DNA from: Phoenix dactylifera
Taxonomy: Eukaryota > Streptophyta > Magnoliopsida > Arecales > Arecaceae
Assembly: GCF_009389715.1 (NCBI RefSeq)
Contig: NC_052399.1
Span: 22,267,146-22,331,145, forward strand
Direction: 5' to 3'
DNA: 64,000 nt
Positions 22,151 through 47,400 of the stretch are shown one piece after another (the stretch's first letter is position 1; the number at the start of each line of letters is the position of its first letter). A program made the translations under genes and the position numbers. Below the pieces are notes generated by a model. It made no database searches, had not been told where the DNA came from, and saw only the letters and a list, made by a program, of their open reading frames with translations.

Positions 22151-23269
22151 CCATGATATTCTGGCATACTTATGCTTCAAATATATACTTTTGTAGGATT
22201 TTCAGCTTCACATATATTTCGAGATTGTTCTGCATTCATAACCTGGTTTAAAGTTCTCCAACATGGCATTTCATCCTTTTTAAGAGGAGATTTGATCGAG
22301 CATCAAAAAAATTTCGCAAACTTCTTTTTCTATTTTGTGTAATCTTTTTGCTAGTAATGTAGTTGGCTATGCTCATTCGAAAGCTGTGTGAGTAGCTGAT
22401 TTATCAAAAAAATAAAAAAAATAAAAAAAAAAGAAAAAGAAGAAGAAAAAGGAGGATTTCGCATCCTAGATCCTTATCAATCTATTTTTACTTACGAGTT
22501 ATTACCTTTTCAATAGCGCTCTTTTTTCTTTATCAAATTTGTATTCTATAGGAAGTTCAAGCAATTGAACTAATATTAGTCAAATATTAGCCACCATTTT
22601 CCGCCTCCTGGGACCGAGTAACCTTCCACCCTGACATCCATCCTATCCTACTGATCGAACACACGTTTTGCACGCAGCATCCGTTTTGTTCATTGGATGT
22701 GGAGATAAAAACGGCTGTCCGAAGGCATTGCTTGCATTTATCCGTTCCGCAAAAGACATGCCTAAGAAACTGCAACGATTCCAACGTATCTAGAATTTTA
22801 TCATTTTGCTGACTTTTGCGCGAGGGACTCGATCTTATCAATCACACTGATAAAATCCAGTCAACATTGCATTGGTTGCTCGTTGGAAGGTAATTTTCGC
22901 ACCAAAACAATGAATCTGAGGGATAAGGCCAAAACATGCTTGCGTGCTACGAACTGTTTCAGGATCTGGTCTTAATGCAACCCGTCATAAATTATCATAA
23001 AGCGAATCCTAATCTTATGATCTTTTATGCCTTCCAACATACTAGATGACGCTACCATGGCGACATGACAAGATTGCTGCTATGATTAGATCGGATCTGG
23101 ATCGAGGGGTACTCCTTTTTGCTTTCTTTTTGACCCCCTACTCTGGATCATCTTAATTCCATGGTTTGTCAAATCTCCAGGCTGGACAGACAATGACTTA
23201 ATTCAAAAATAATAAAATAAAAAAAAATATAAAGTACTAAACAACGACTTTCTTTCATATCCAACCAAC
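22151..23269. other. Intergenic, no gene seen
   Basis: AT-rich, with A-rich tracts near 22407-22450. The 84-codon minus frame at 22587-22841 is not recognised. Confidence 0.5.
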
Positions 23270-23760
23270 TTAGATCCAATCTGATTCATTTTTAAGGACA
23301 TGTGGGGTTAGATCGGATTCTAAAATTGAATCTATTCCATTTTCTAGGTCAGGTCTAAGTTTACTAAATTCAGACCTGCCACGATTCGACCCATTTGAAA
23401 TTTAGGTAATTTTGAATTTTCAATCTTACGACCCGACTCGACCTGACCCAAATCTAGAAAGTTATTTGGGCTCACGGATGTGCAAACACAAGTTCTGAAG
23501 CTATGGATGGATTGACCCGAACTGGATCCGAATTTTTTGGATTGGGTCCAGGTTATACATGAATCCAAATTTTTTAGGTTGGTCCGGGTTATACCTGACC
23601 CGACCCGACTTGAATGACCCGTTAGATCAAAAATTGAAGCAGTGGACCCGACCCGACCCAATCTTCTATCGGGTCAGGTTTGGGTCCAAAATTAGAATCC
23701 GAACAAGAAATCGGATTGGGTCGAGGTCACGCATGATCTGACCCGACCCATTTACACGCC
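23270..23760. repeat. Interspersed repeat rich in GACCCGACCC motifs
   Basis: About 490 bp with many GACCCGACC/GGTCGGGT-type words on both strands, ending GACCCATTTACACGCC before a TA run (23763-23782). This word style is typical of non-autonomous hAT-like plant elements. No clear terminal inverted repeats were found, so the class is uncertain. Similar words occur at 47704-48175 and 57620-57790. Confidence 0.5.
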
Positions 23761-23782
23761 AAATATATATATATATATATAT

Positions 23783-26029
23783 GATATAGAGAAATTTGAT
23801 TCGAGGTCATTCAACCATTCGAACAATTTTTATCAGTTTATGCATAGATTAGGAATCTCCAAATTATATTTTTTTTTTGTGTATAAGCAGTTTAGAGGTA
23901 ATATATCCCATTCAATATGTCATATCATCGATGTAGAATCTCCATCATCTAATATAGATATGACTGACTGGATCTAAGTGGAGATATGCTCGAGTCTAAA
24001 ATGGAGGAAGATTTTTTTTTTTTTCTAGCTCGCATGTTAAGCTGTTTGGGTGCACCATGACAGCATGTGGAGCTGAAAATCCAGTGACCTCTCCATAATC
24101 AGATCCCGTGCCAGCTCTAGATTAAAGGGAACAATTAGCCAGCATCATTATGCCATGCCATCACATCAGGGTACCCATAAGGGTGTAAAGCTGAGCCCCA
24201 ACAGCCCTCGTAAGTCGCTCTCTCATCCTGCATGCAAGAAGTGGGATCAGCTGCTGGTAGATTCTCCCCTCGATGCCTCCATGGCACGAAGGCATCTTGA
24301 TGCATTTGTCTGCTATGGTATGCTGAGTCCGCATCATGCACATGAAAAGTTCTCTTATGCCATATGCCATGCATGAGCAGGACCAAGCAACTTTCCCTTG
24401 TTCTACTAGTAAGTGGCGACGCCTACAGACATGGACAAGTTGTTCTCCACTGAGAATTCGCAGGTAAAACGTTCCTCCAGACCGTGTAGCCTAGAGAACC
24501 AGGAACTCCCTTTTGGGCCCAAAGGCTGATAAATTAAAGGAGCAGCATTGTGGAAGTTGGGAAAGGTTGCAGCAGTCATGTACCAGTGAAGCTGTTTCAT
24601 CTTAGGATTGGTGGTGCCAATGGGTGAATCTGGATGACCAAACAAAAGAGGTTGTGACAGGATCTGGCCGTGGATTCCAACAGTGGAAACATAGATATGC
24701 GTTTCTCCCCAGTTAATGCATTTGCAGCCTTGTTGGCCTGCGCGAAGTTCAAAAGGAGGGGGGAGTTCAGGATCAGGAGGAGGAGCAGCAGCAACAGAGC
24801 TCGGTGCTTTAGTGGAGTTGGACCCCTACATGCCCACACTTTCAAATCAGCAAGGCGTATGTACTTTTGGATCTTGTAGTGGCCTGCAAATTAAAGGGGT
24901 GGTCCGACCCACGCACCATCTCAGACTCAGCTGGCTCTTTATCTCTCTCTCTCTCTCTCTCGCTTCTCGTGGAGTCGTGGTGTGTGTGTTTGTTTTCCTT
25001 GTCCAAGTATGATGCTTCGTTATCATCTAGATTATCCTTTGCTTGCTTTCATATCATCTTCTGTATGATAATTTGAAAAAGAAAATACTATGATGCAAGG
25101 TTACGGAATTTCGTGCTAACCTTCCATGAACTGAAGACAGCCGTCACTGTATCAATAGAGACAACACTCAGAACAGCAGTCGGCTCATTGAATTAAAGAG
25201 GATGCATTCTACCAACTGCAGTCGATACAAAAGCCGTTTGGTTCATGATAAGGCTTCAGTTGCATGCCCTCCAGGGATGTTGAGAAAAGAACTTGTTATG
25301 GGAACAGAGATCCTACAGGCAACGACAATGACCTCTCTGGCCGCTCACACTGAAAAAGATGATCTCGTCTAGAGGAAAGGTGTCCCTGGGCAAAAAGGGA
25401 GTTGGATACTAGGACCCAATAATTTTGCAAGTGGAGTCAGTTGGGACGATGGGTATATGCGAGGCCTGTCCCAAGGGGTCTGGGTGAATTGTGACTTGTC
25501 CCATCCAAAGCCTTCCCTACCAAAGGAAGCCACAAAAAAAGTAGAATAGGTTGTGGCAAGTCTGTGGTGAGATTTTACAGAGAAAATTTTGATCAAACAA
25601 ACTGGCCCTTACTAATGGTGGAGTTAATTAAGGTCAGCTTAGCATAAACTTTAACATATATCAATAGCTCAGTGGAATCGTGCAACGATAAGTCTCATGC
25701 TGAAGACTGAACCAGAAGCTAGTTTGCTTCCTATATAATCCTGCTCATTTGTTCAAGATCTGGTTGCCAGACCACACCAAGTGGTTTGAAGTTCTGTATC
25801 TAAGATGGAGGTAATTATAATCTCCCGACACCAAGTGTGATGCTTTACGTGGGCAATAGATGTCTCAAACTGTTCAACCGACACCGCAATAGGTGGATGC
25901 CGGATGCATCATGTCTTCTTTCTCGAACTAAAACCAAGAATAACGATCCAAAAGCGCCCTACGTACTTTGAGGGTTTACTTGCAAAACACAAACAGGACA
26001 AGGCGAGGGAAATAAGGCTCGACCATGCT
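23783..26029. other. Intergenic, no gene seen
   Basis: Several short frames on both strands (24135-24386, 24597-24879) overlap each other and show no domain. A (CT)10 run lies at 24941-24961. Confidence 0.5.
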
Positions 26030-26290
26030 GTAACCATTAGCCCTCTTGCCACCAACTTTATCAAGCCTGGAGCAAGCTTCTGATTAAAAATGGATTAATA
26101 CTGCAAATATAATGGCAGTTCAATAATTCTTGTATCTCAGCTCAAAAGTAAAATCTATGAAGGAGATACATCCTACTGAGGCAGTTTTGAACCATGCTGC
26201 AACCATTAGCCCTTTTTCCCAACCACTTTCCAGAGCTTAGACCAAGCTTCTGATTAAAAATTGGCTGATGCGGCAAATCTAATAACAATT
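26030..26290. repeat. Diverged direct duplication
   Basis: ACCATGCTGTAACCATTAGC at 26022-26041 and its near copy at 26191-26210 each lead into a shared AAGCTTCTGATTAAAAAT block and a CAAAT-AATAAC-like tail. The copies are offset by about 170 bp and clearly diverged. Confidence 0.7.
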
Positions 26291-26399
26291 TGCATGATAT
26301 CCCGACGCTACATGAATGAAATCTTTGATAAGTTATAAATAATGTCAAATCTATGTAACGGGGAACAACCAAGGAAAAGGTCGGGACACGACATCAAAA

Positions 26400-26884
26400 G
26401 CCCGTTTTGTTTGCAGAAAAAAAATGGAAAAAAATGTGGTCAACGAAAAAGTAAAAAAATGCCTCTTGTTTGATTGGAGTTTTCAAATGAAAAAAACAGA
26501 AAAGTTATATTCCCATGAAAATATGATTCCCACGTTTTATGGAAAAGTCTTTTCCATGAGAAACATGAAAATGTTATTTTTCCGTGAGTCGGAAATCAAA
26601 ATATTTTTATTTTTTTTTTAAAAAAAAAAGACTCTTCAACTATCCTTATTTGATCCAAAGTATTAAAAACCTAATTTTTATTAAAGATATAATAAAAATT
26701 ATACATAACTTTCCAAAAAAGTAAATGGTCAGCCAAACATAAGCACTCTAAAAATCTGTCACTTTCCCATTGTCAACCAAATATGTTAAAAATACTTTTT
26801 CAAACATCCTCTTTCTAAAAATCTGCTTTCCAGAAATCATATTTCTATGAGAAAAAAATGCTTCCCGCGAACCAAACGAGCCCC
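26400..26884. mobile_element. MITE with GCCCGTTT-type terminal inverted repeats
   Basis: The left end GCCCGTTTTGTTTGCAG and the reverse complement of the right end (GGGGCTCGTTTGGTTCGCGG) match imperfectly. The body is A/T-rich and has internal inverted similarity (AAAGTCTTTTCCATGAGAAA). It has no coding capacity. A target duplication was not settled. Confidence 0.65.
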
Positions 26885-26885
26885 A

Positions 26886-27131
26886 AATGCCTCAATGGCA
26901 ACCACCATACTTGTAATGAATCATCTCAATAAATGCACCCGGTATGATCACCGAAAATGCTAGACAGCAACTAAGAAATGATGTATGGAATATGGGAAAA
27001 AGTGCCTCAATGGCAACCACCATACTTGTAATGAATCATGAAGCCCCCCTCTTCAATAAATGCACCTGGTATGATCACCGAAAATGCTAGACAGCAACTA
27101 AGAAATGATGTATGGAATATGGGAAAAAGTG
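26886..27131. repeat. 115-bp direct tandem duplication
   Basis: TGCCTCAATGGCAACC starts at 26888 and again at 27003. The copies are nearly identical through GGAATATGGGAAAAAGT, apart from one base change and a 12-13 bp insertion in the second copy. It adjoins the right end of the MITE at 26884. Confidence 0.92.
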
Positions 27132-27876
27132 GGAGGACCCGCATTGTAGAAAAGAACCAACATTCTAATGCAACCTCGAATTCAGCTTGCCTAGAAATTT
27201 AAAAATGAAGGCAGACATAGGATTTACCCGAACAACGAGAGATTATCATGTGTGCCTAAACTATGGCATTACCATGGTTCGTGGAGACAAAAGGGGGCTC
27301 AAGGCAGAAGATCCAAGTTCTCTGAAAACTGCACAGTAAACAAAACCAACTAATGGTATAGCATAGGACCTACCTACCAGTCGTAACCTTCGTGGGACGT
27401 GCATGGGTGCATCTCAAGTGCTGATGCATCCACATGACGGGCCTTATAATGATCGACAAAATTCTAGTGTGCTAGGGTTGAAAATTGTTCGTACATTCTC
27501 ATTTATATTTTGTAAAATAAGCGTACATTGCTAAGTGCAGAACAAAACTTGATCAATTTAATATCCGAATTTTTCAAACTTTAACCTCGTAATGTTAAAG
27601 GCCAGTCTTGTGAACCCTTTGCCTAAAGATCTTTAAAAAAGCAGCCACATCTTATGTTACATGCTACATATTTCATTTCCCAATTCGGAATGGGGTTCCA
27701 TGTGTGAAAACATCAGCTCCATCCTCATGCCCCATCAGTTCACTGGTTAAGAGTCAACTATGCCAAAATGGCAAAATAATAGCAATGTCAGCTAAAAAGA
27801 GATACATACCATTTGAATGCAACAATCAGCCCTTCCATTAAATGATTGCTCAATCAATTGACAACTTAGGAATGTA
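27132..27876. other. Downstream region of the helicase gene
   Basis: No separate gene seen. Probably includes the 3' UTR of the minus-strand helicase gene whose stop is at 27877-27879. Confidence 0.5.
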
Positions 27877-40604
<12,728 letters not shown>

Positions 40605-41007
40605 GTCGTCCCGTTTCTTCTCCTCTCTCTCTTTCTTTCTCTCTCTCTCCGCGCTCTGTCGCTCAGTTAGAATGAGATAGGAGACGGGCTAGGCGCGGCA
40701 AGGGCTGGAAGAGAGAAGAGAAGCGAATGGATTCGACGATGACCGAACCGAAACAAGGGATCGGAAGTGGTCGGAGGACTGGGATTCGGGGGAATGGAAG
40801 GCGAGGGGAAACGAAGGATGAGGGTTTAGCGAGGGCCGGGTCCGTCCGCCTCGTTTAAGATCGTTGCATATCTTTGCCTTTTACCAAATATATATATAAA
40901 AGTTCGATATATTTTGCGGAATGGGGCTGGTCCGGCTGGATGGATGGATTCGGACTCGCTTTATCGTCGGCGACCCGCGGCGCTGCATAACGGCCTCCCG
41001 TGCGCTT
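40605..41007. other. Helicase 5' leader and promoter region (gene on minus strand)
   Basis: CT-rich on the plus strand at 40617-40657 (GA-rich on the gene strand), immediately 5' of the ATG. An AT-rich tract at 40887-40900 could serve as a TATA region. No other feature. Confidence 0.5.
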
Positions 41008-41870
41008 TTTTTTTTGTTTTTTTTTTTAACAGATATTTTATACCATCCTAATATTGATACATCTAATAAAATTATAAACAACAAATTTTTAAATGCTTTA
41101 GGCAACTTCTCTTACTTTCTTTCTTTCCTCCTCCTCCTCCTCCTCCTCCTCCTTCTACATCCAGCCATATCAAAAGAAAGTAAAGAAAACAATGAAATGG
41201 GACAATCAGCTACTGATGTCCAAAGAAGCTCTCCGAAATGCCAGGCGACGTAGGAGGCGACCCAGTCTGCTGCTCTGTTCGCCTCCCAATACACATGTGT
41301 AGCATGAAAATCACCCATCTCCTGAGCCAGTCTCCTGGTCTCAAGAATGAGTGGATGACCGTCACCGTACCTATCTACCCCCTAGATCCAATCGATCACC
41401 ACTGAAGAGTCCCCCTCGAGATGCACTTAAGCGGCGCCGAGAATCCTCCTCGCATAGGATAAGTCCTCCCAAGCAGCCCGCAGCTCTGCTCCAACAACGG
41501 TAAGCCCTGGTATGCGTCAACGACCACCAGCGGCTATGAGTCTGCCCCCACAATCTCTAATCACAAATCCCACACTTTCAGAGACACCATCCATCGACCG
41601 ACTACCATCAAAATTCACCTTGAGATGACCAAAGGATGGGGGTACCCATGAAATAAGGGCGAACCTAGGTGTTATAACAGCGAAAAGAGTACCCGAGATG
41701 TTCCTGGCCATCTCAGAAGTGAACCAAGCAGTGGCCACGGTGATCTCCCCTACATGTAGCACAGCGCGATCCACCACCATTCCCGAGAAGATATCTCAAA
41801 AGTGGCTGGCCACATATAAAGTCATTTAATTCGCGGCTCTATTTGCCTCTTTGAAAATATACTTGGTCTG
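41008..41870 (-). mobile_element. 5'-truncated LINE 3' end with RNase H, minus strand
   Basis: Reading leftwards, an RNase H tail (KEANRAAN then YVASHF, 41797-41852) is followed directly by a linker VVDRAVLHVGEITVATAWF. An RNase H domain follows: VNFDGS near 41609, AELRAAW near 41485, LEGDS near 41418 and YWEANRAADWVA near 41270. It ends in an A-rich tail (rc of 41008-41030). These are the catalytic D-E-D stations of the plant LINE RNase H. In-frame stops and a frameshift make it dead. A CTC trinucleotide run lies at 41127-41152. The first tail belongs to a second copy. Confidence 0.8.
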
Positions 41871-43440
41871 AAAAAAAAAAAGTACCATCTCTCATCATAA
41901 CTCAAATATGCAGTTGTGAGATGAGTAATTTTTTTTATTTTGCATCAGGAAAGAAAAATTAAATTATTTTCAAACTATTTTCTTGGCTGCACCTAATTTG
42001 AGTCTATTTTCACGGACTTACGAATTATGCCTTGTCAAGGCCTGTGGCTGCGAGTAAGCTTTTCCATCTTATATGAAGCCTTTCGTGAGACTTGCGCCAG
42101 ATCCTTTGGCAGCAATATATCCCATTTAGAAAGAACTTGGCAAAAGAAGTTCCTTATGATTAAAACTTGGCAAAGAAGATAGTGGGAAAAAAAAAAAACT
42201 TTCTTATTGGAGAGTTGAGTTGGTTACAAATAAAGCTCTCTTCCTTATTTCTGGGCCTACATGTGTTATGCTATTTGATATCTAGTCCTAGAAATACATC
42301 TAAAAAAAAAGATATCTAAGCCTAAAAATATCCATAAAAAATCCTAAAGTCTAGTTTCAAAGTGCGGCGAGGATATTTTTATCCCCATCTATTATTTGGA
42401 TAATGTCTGAATAAACAATTTATCCTAACTAGATTTAGAGACCAACAGTTTAGCGGACATAAGGATGAGATCACCGGAGGGATAAATACATTTCGGGAGA
42501 TGAGAACTTTGAAACAACCCCATTTTGAGAGAGATGAAGAAGATTATAGGAGTGGAGTAATAACTCATGCATGATACCATCCACTATCATTTTTCATTAC
42601 CTTCTCTCTCCTTTTTCTCTGCCCCCTCTTTGCTCTGGCCACAACAACCCTAATCTACGATCCACCATTACTTCTCTCGATGCTATGAGGTCTATTTCAT
42701 CAGGTCCTTGGAGGCTTCTTCCTGACTTTTTTTTATCTACCGTCGATGAAGATATAATGATTCATCGTATAATATAAAACTCATATTTTACAATATTATT
42801 TTTTTATATTACAAATACTATATTATTTTGTATATGCAACAATTCTATTGTACCTATTCAATCACAATATTGTATGCTAATATTACAAGATTTTAATCTT
42901 ACCACATTTTATGAATATTATAATATAAATAAAGCTACTGCAATTTCTTACCATGACTGAAATATAATTTTACAAATATATAATTAATATCCTCTATCAT
43001 CATAATAATATTTTAATTATTCTCTGAAATAATTTATATGCAAATAAATGAAGAATAGTTGGTATTCACCTTTTTGGGTACTTATCCTCAAATTTCATCT
43101 GAACGTCATTTTCCTATATCCGAAATGCATGCATCCAAAAAAAAAAAACCCAACAAAAATGTAATAATTATGTGGAATGAGAACATTAAATCTCTAAAGA
43201 AAGTAAAGGCCAATCCCATCTAAACTTGCTCTAAGGAAATATCTAACCCAAACATCTAGACTCCTAAATATTTTGCTAAAATATCTCAAGCAGTAAAAGT
43301 TCCATGGAGTCTTCTAGAAAACCCTACCTCCTCCGGCCAGAAATCTCCCACGTATGTCTGGGCCTTGCTATGTCGTTCGAGGCCTAAATATTTGAAGCGG
43401 GCCGGGCCGGGCCGGGCTGGGTCAAAACCTCCGTTAATTC
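41871..43440. other. Intergenic, no gene seen
   Basis: AT-rich. Near the right end GCCGGGCCGGGCCGGGCTGG (43399-43418) is a short GC-rich repeat tract. No frame with a recognisable domain. Confidence 0.5.
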
Positions 43441-43449
43441 AAATGCGGA

Positions 43450-43577
43450 ACTGGACCAGGTCAGAATTCTGGTGGACTGGGGGCCCTCGGATTGAGAGTT
43501 GCGGCCATGGATAACTGGACCAGGTCAGAATTCTGGTGGGCTGGGGGCCCTCGGATTGAGACTTGCGGCCATGGATA
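43450..43577. repeat. 64-bp tandem duplication upstream of Mini-RNase III
   Basis: Units 43450-43513 and 43514-43577 begin ACTGGACCAGGTCAGAATTC and end GCGGCCATGGAT, with two base differences. It lies 113-240 bp upstream of the start codon, so it may duplicate promoter or leader sequence. Each copy carries a CCATGG, but neither opens a frame joined to the gene. Confidence 0.95.
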
Positions 43578-43689
43578 TTTTCGGCTTAATCGGATGCGGA
43601 CCGCCTCATCTCCTTGCATTTGGTAAGCGAAGAGAAGAAGAGAAGAGAGAGAGAAGGGAGGAGACCCCGTCCATCGACCTCCAAGAACC

Positions 43690-44414
43690 ATGGCCATGAC
43701 CGCCATGGCTTATGCGAGAGTAGGGGTTCTGGTCCGGGCCTCGTGGGACACCAACCCCAGCCCCAAGCCCCTCCACATCCCAAAACCCCCCAAGCCCGCG
43801 CGCCTCCCCACTCCTCCGACCACGACGGGGCCGCCTGCGATGGCGAGGACGGCTGTCCTCGATAGGGACGAGAAGCTGCCCTCCGCCCCCCTCATCTCTC
43901 GCAGCGCCGGCCCCCAGATAGGTACTTCCGAACTGCCATCAAAACCCCTCATAAACCCTCAATCTCTCTCTCTCTCTCTCTCTCTTTCCTCGAGCGAGCT
44001 CTAGTTCTGTTATTTTCTCTTCTTTTCGTTTTCCCTTTTTGAAAAAAGGGAGAAATTTTGGAGAATTTCTGGTCTAACATCTCCCATAGGTGCGAATTTG
44101 TGGGTTCTTAATGTACTTATGAAAATGGTTTGTGTTTTATTTGTATTCTGGGAAATTTCTGTCGTTTATCATGTATATATGGTGTTATATTACGACTTTG
44201 TATTTCTTGCAACCAGAGAAATCGGATGAACAATATCTGGGTTACGAGAGATGGTGGTTGCCGGTTGCGCCTAAAGTGAAAAAGCCCCGGTCCATATATA
44301 ATGCTGCTTCTTTGGCATACTTGGGAGATTGCATCTATGAGGTAGAACTGGTGTTCGATTTTCTTCTGGATTCTTAGGTCCTATGTTTGGTTTGACAATA
44401 CCGTGACTAGATTT

Positions 44415-44498
<84 letters not shown>

Positions 44499-47400
44499 AC
44501 TTTATTTGATTTAGTTGCATACTGAATGTATTGTATCTGGAAAAGGCCTTCAAAAGTTTTTTCTCTCCGGGATCCAGCCTGCCCATAGGATTTTAATGCA
44601 ATTTAGCTTCTACTCCATCCTCAAATAAGCAAGTGCCAGCTTCTTATATTTGATTCGTTGCGTATCGACTTTGATAGCCTCTGCTTCTTTCTTTCAGTAA
44701 TCATATTATCGAAGTGCTTCCTCATTTGATGTTGCACGTTTGTATGATTGTGTAATGCTATGTTTTTTAAACAACTGAACTGTATGGATTGTTATGCTCA
44801 TCTTGTGATGATTCTTTTTGGGGAAGGTCTCTGATTCAATAAAATGAGAGTAGAAATCAGAATTGATTGGGTTGTTGGAGCAAAAGATCAACAATCTCAC
44901 TATCAATAGGAACCATGACATCTTGGAAGGGAAAAACAGTGGTGTTATTGTTATTGCTACTAAATGGGGAAAAGCGTGAGCATAATATTAACCAAATCAA
45001 AGTTATTTCACAGGAATTCTGATATCAATTGTTATCTCAATGAGCATTAGAAAGCTTAGAAATATTGGGGAGCTGTGGTGGGAGTGCTACCAGTTGAAGA
45101 CCACGTTTAGCACCAATAATGGTAGGTTCGTACAGCAACCATACATAGTGGAGCCTATAGATATCTCCTTTATTTAGAGTCTATGAAAGGGAGGCTAGCC
45201 ATGAAGACCATGGGCAGTCGAGGAGGAGCCAATTTCTGTAACATAGGCTCTTATTTTTCATGATGCTTTTCTAGCTTGGATTAAGTGAGCAGCATTTCAG
45301 AGTTTAAGTGTGCTTGCTAAGAGATCACAGCACTATTATCCATTATGATCTGTTTATTAGACAGTAGACACCAGATCCAAGTGTATTATAGTGGTTTCCT
45401 ACTAAGCCTTTTTATGGTCTCTTTGTTTTTCAGTTTCATCAGGTGTCTTTAGGAATATGGTGCCATGGAAATTTTGTTTTAATCACTCAGTGCAAGATTC
45501 AATTGCATCTATTATTCTCGAACATCATAATTTAAGGTCCACGTGGGCATTTTAGTATGCATATTCACTGGTCGTTGACGAGTCCCTTCTATGTTAACTT
45601 TGAGATCTTGTTGCTCTTTGTTGGTTCCACAATTTTAATTGCGCACCTTCATCCTCTAAAGGTTTGTATTTTAAATGACCGAGAGTCTTAGTATATTAGC
45701 GCTGAAGGTTAACTTTCCATGCTACTGATATTCCATGTCCTCTTCATATCTACTGTTCCTTTTCTGTCGTCGAACTACTTGTCCACTTTATATATTGCTG
45801 GTTCTTATGTTATTGAGTATTCTTTAGTCAATTCTTGATAAGAAAGACTACAATGTGTCCTAGCTTTCCCTTATCTTGCCACATATCTTCCAGATCCTCT
45901 TTTGGTTGGTTGTTCCATATCTGTCCTTGAACTGTTTAGCCGACCTATTTAAATTGCAGGTGCTGTGTTGTCAAGATTCCTATCAATTGGCTTTGTTTTA
46001 AGAAGACTTCAGGTTTGGAATAATCTCTATTGGTTTCTTCTGTTTGTAAAGTAGTCCCTTTCTTTTAGTTGTGTGTATCTCAATATTTCAGCCCTCTTTG
46101 TTACTGAATGGCATCAGTTTACCAACCTAATGACAGGATTACCTTATATCAGAAAATCGCATAGCTAGTATGTGAAAATACTTGATGCGCTGTGACATAT
46201 TAAACTTCCTTTCAAACAGATGACCTATTTAAATAAACTTAAATTATGGGGCAGAAAAGTTCTGTCTGTTATAATATTGAAACACTACATTATGAAGTGT
46301 ATACTAAATTTTCCAGGATCATAAAAAAAATTTTAAGATAAAATATGTCAATATATTGATTGAGGATGTAAAGTTCAGAAAATGTAAGATACCTACTTTG
46401 TAGATCTATGGGATTATTCCAATGCAGTCTTATCATGGAATACAATAAACCATGTCTTTTTGGTGATTATCAAGATTTTTCCTTGGAAATGCTTACTGAG
46501 ACTCCCTTGAACTCCAATTGTGTCAAACTGGTACCATCAGATCGTGGGCTGTAGTTTTCTTGCCTATATAGCAAAAAGTTTCTGGACAATACTATCTGTC
46601 GCTAATTTCTTTCTATTGATTTGTTAGTTCATATGTTGTTGCTCCAAAATTTAGAAGTGTTTTGGTCTAAATATGCAGCTGTATGCTCGGAGGCACTTTT
46701 TGTATCCACCTTTAAGTATCAACGAGTATAATGAACGCGTGATGAAAGTAGTATGCTGTGAAGCACAGGTATGCATCTAACTGTATGTCTAGTAAAATCA
46801 GTTATGTGATGATTGTTCCATTGCTTTGTTAGCATACTGTTTTCAAGTTAAATGTAAACCTGCCTGACTTGACATCTTCTCAGGACTTTTACCCTGTAAG
46901 TGTAGCATTTAGATGTACTTTTTAATATAGACATCTGTGCCATTCTTTTCTTACTTTTGGGTCCATTTCCAGCACAACCTTCCTCCTTATTTGAAGTCAA
47001 ATTACATTCTTTTCCCATTTTCATGTTTTTAATCTTAAATCTATTTTTCATGTACTGTTTCATGTTGACAGTACATGCTAGTATCTCTCATCGCTTGACT
47101 GTTTTTTATTTTTCATATCAATAGTTCTGGTGTATGTTTTCCTGTTGAGCATTTTCATGCATTACTACTCTTGATGTTTTATGCCTTGGAAGTTCTCATA
47201 CTTGTCTTGTGTTTCAGGATATTCTGTTTAAGAAGCTTCTTGATGATGACTACTTAACCGAAGAAGAAAGGTTAAAGCAAGATTCCTAAGTTTTAGTTGC
47301 TATTTTTCCTTGCTCATGTAAACCCTGAATTGTTTCGATGACTATAGCTAAATAGTTTATTCAAAATCTTACTAATTCAATTGTCATACATGCTTATTTT

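Noticed and set aside
43614-43865. Alternative frame over Mini-RNase III exon 1
   Set aside because: It does not join the downstream exons in phase; the frame from 43690 does.
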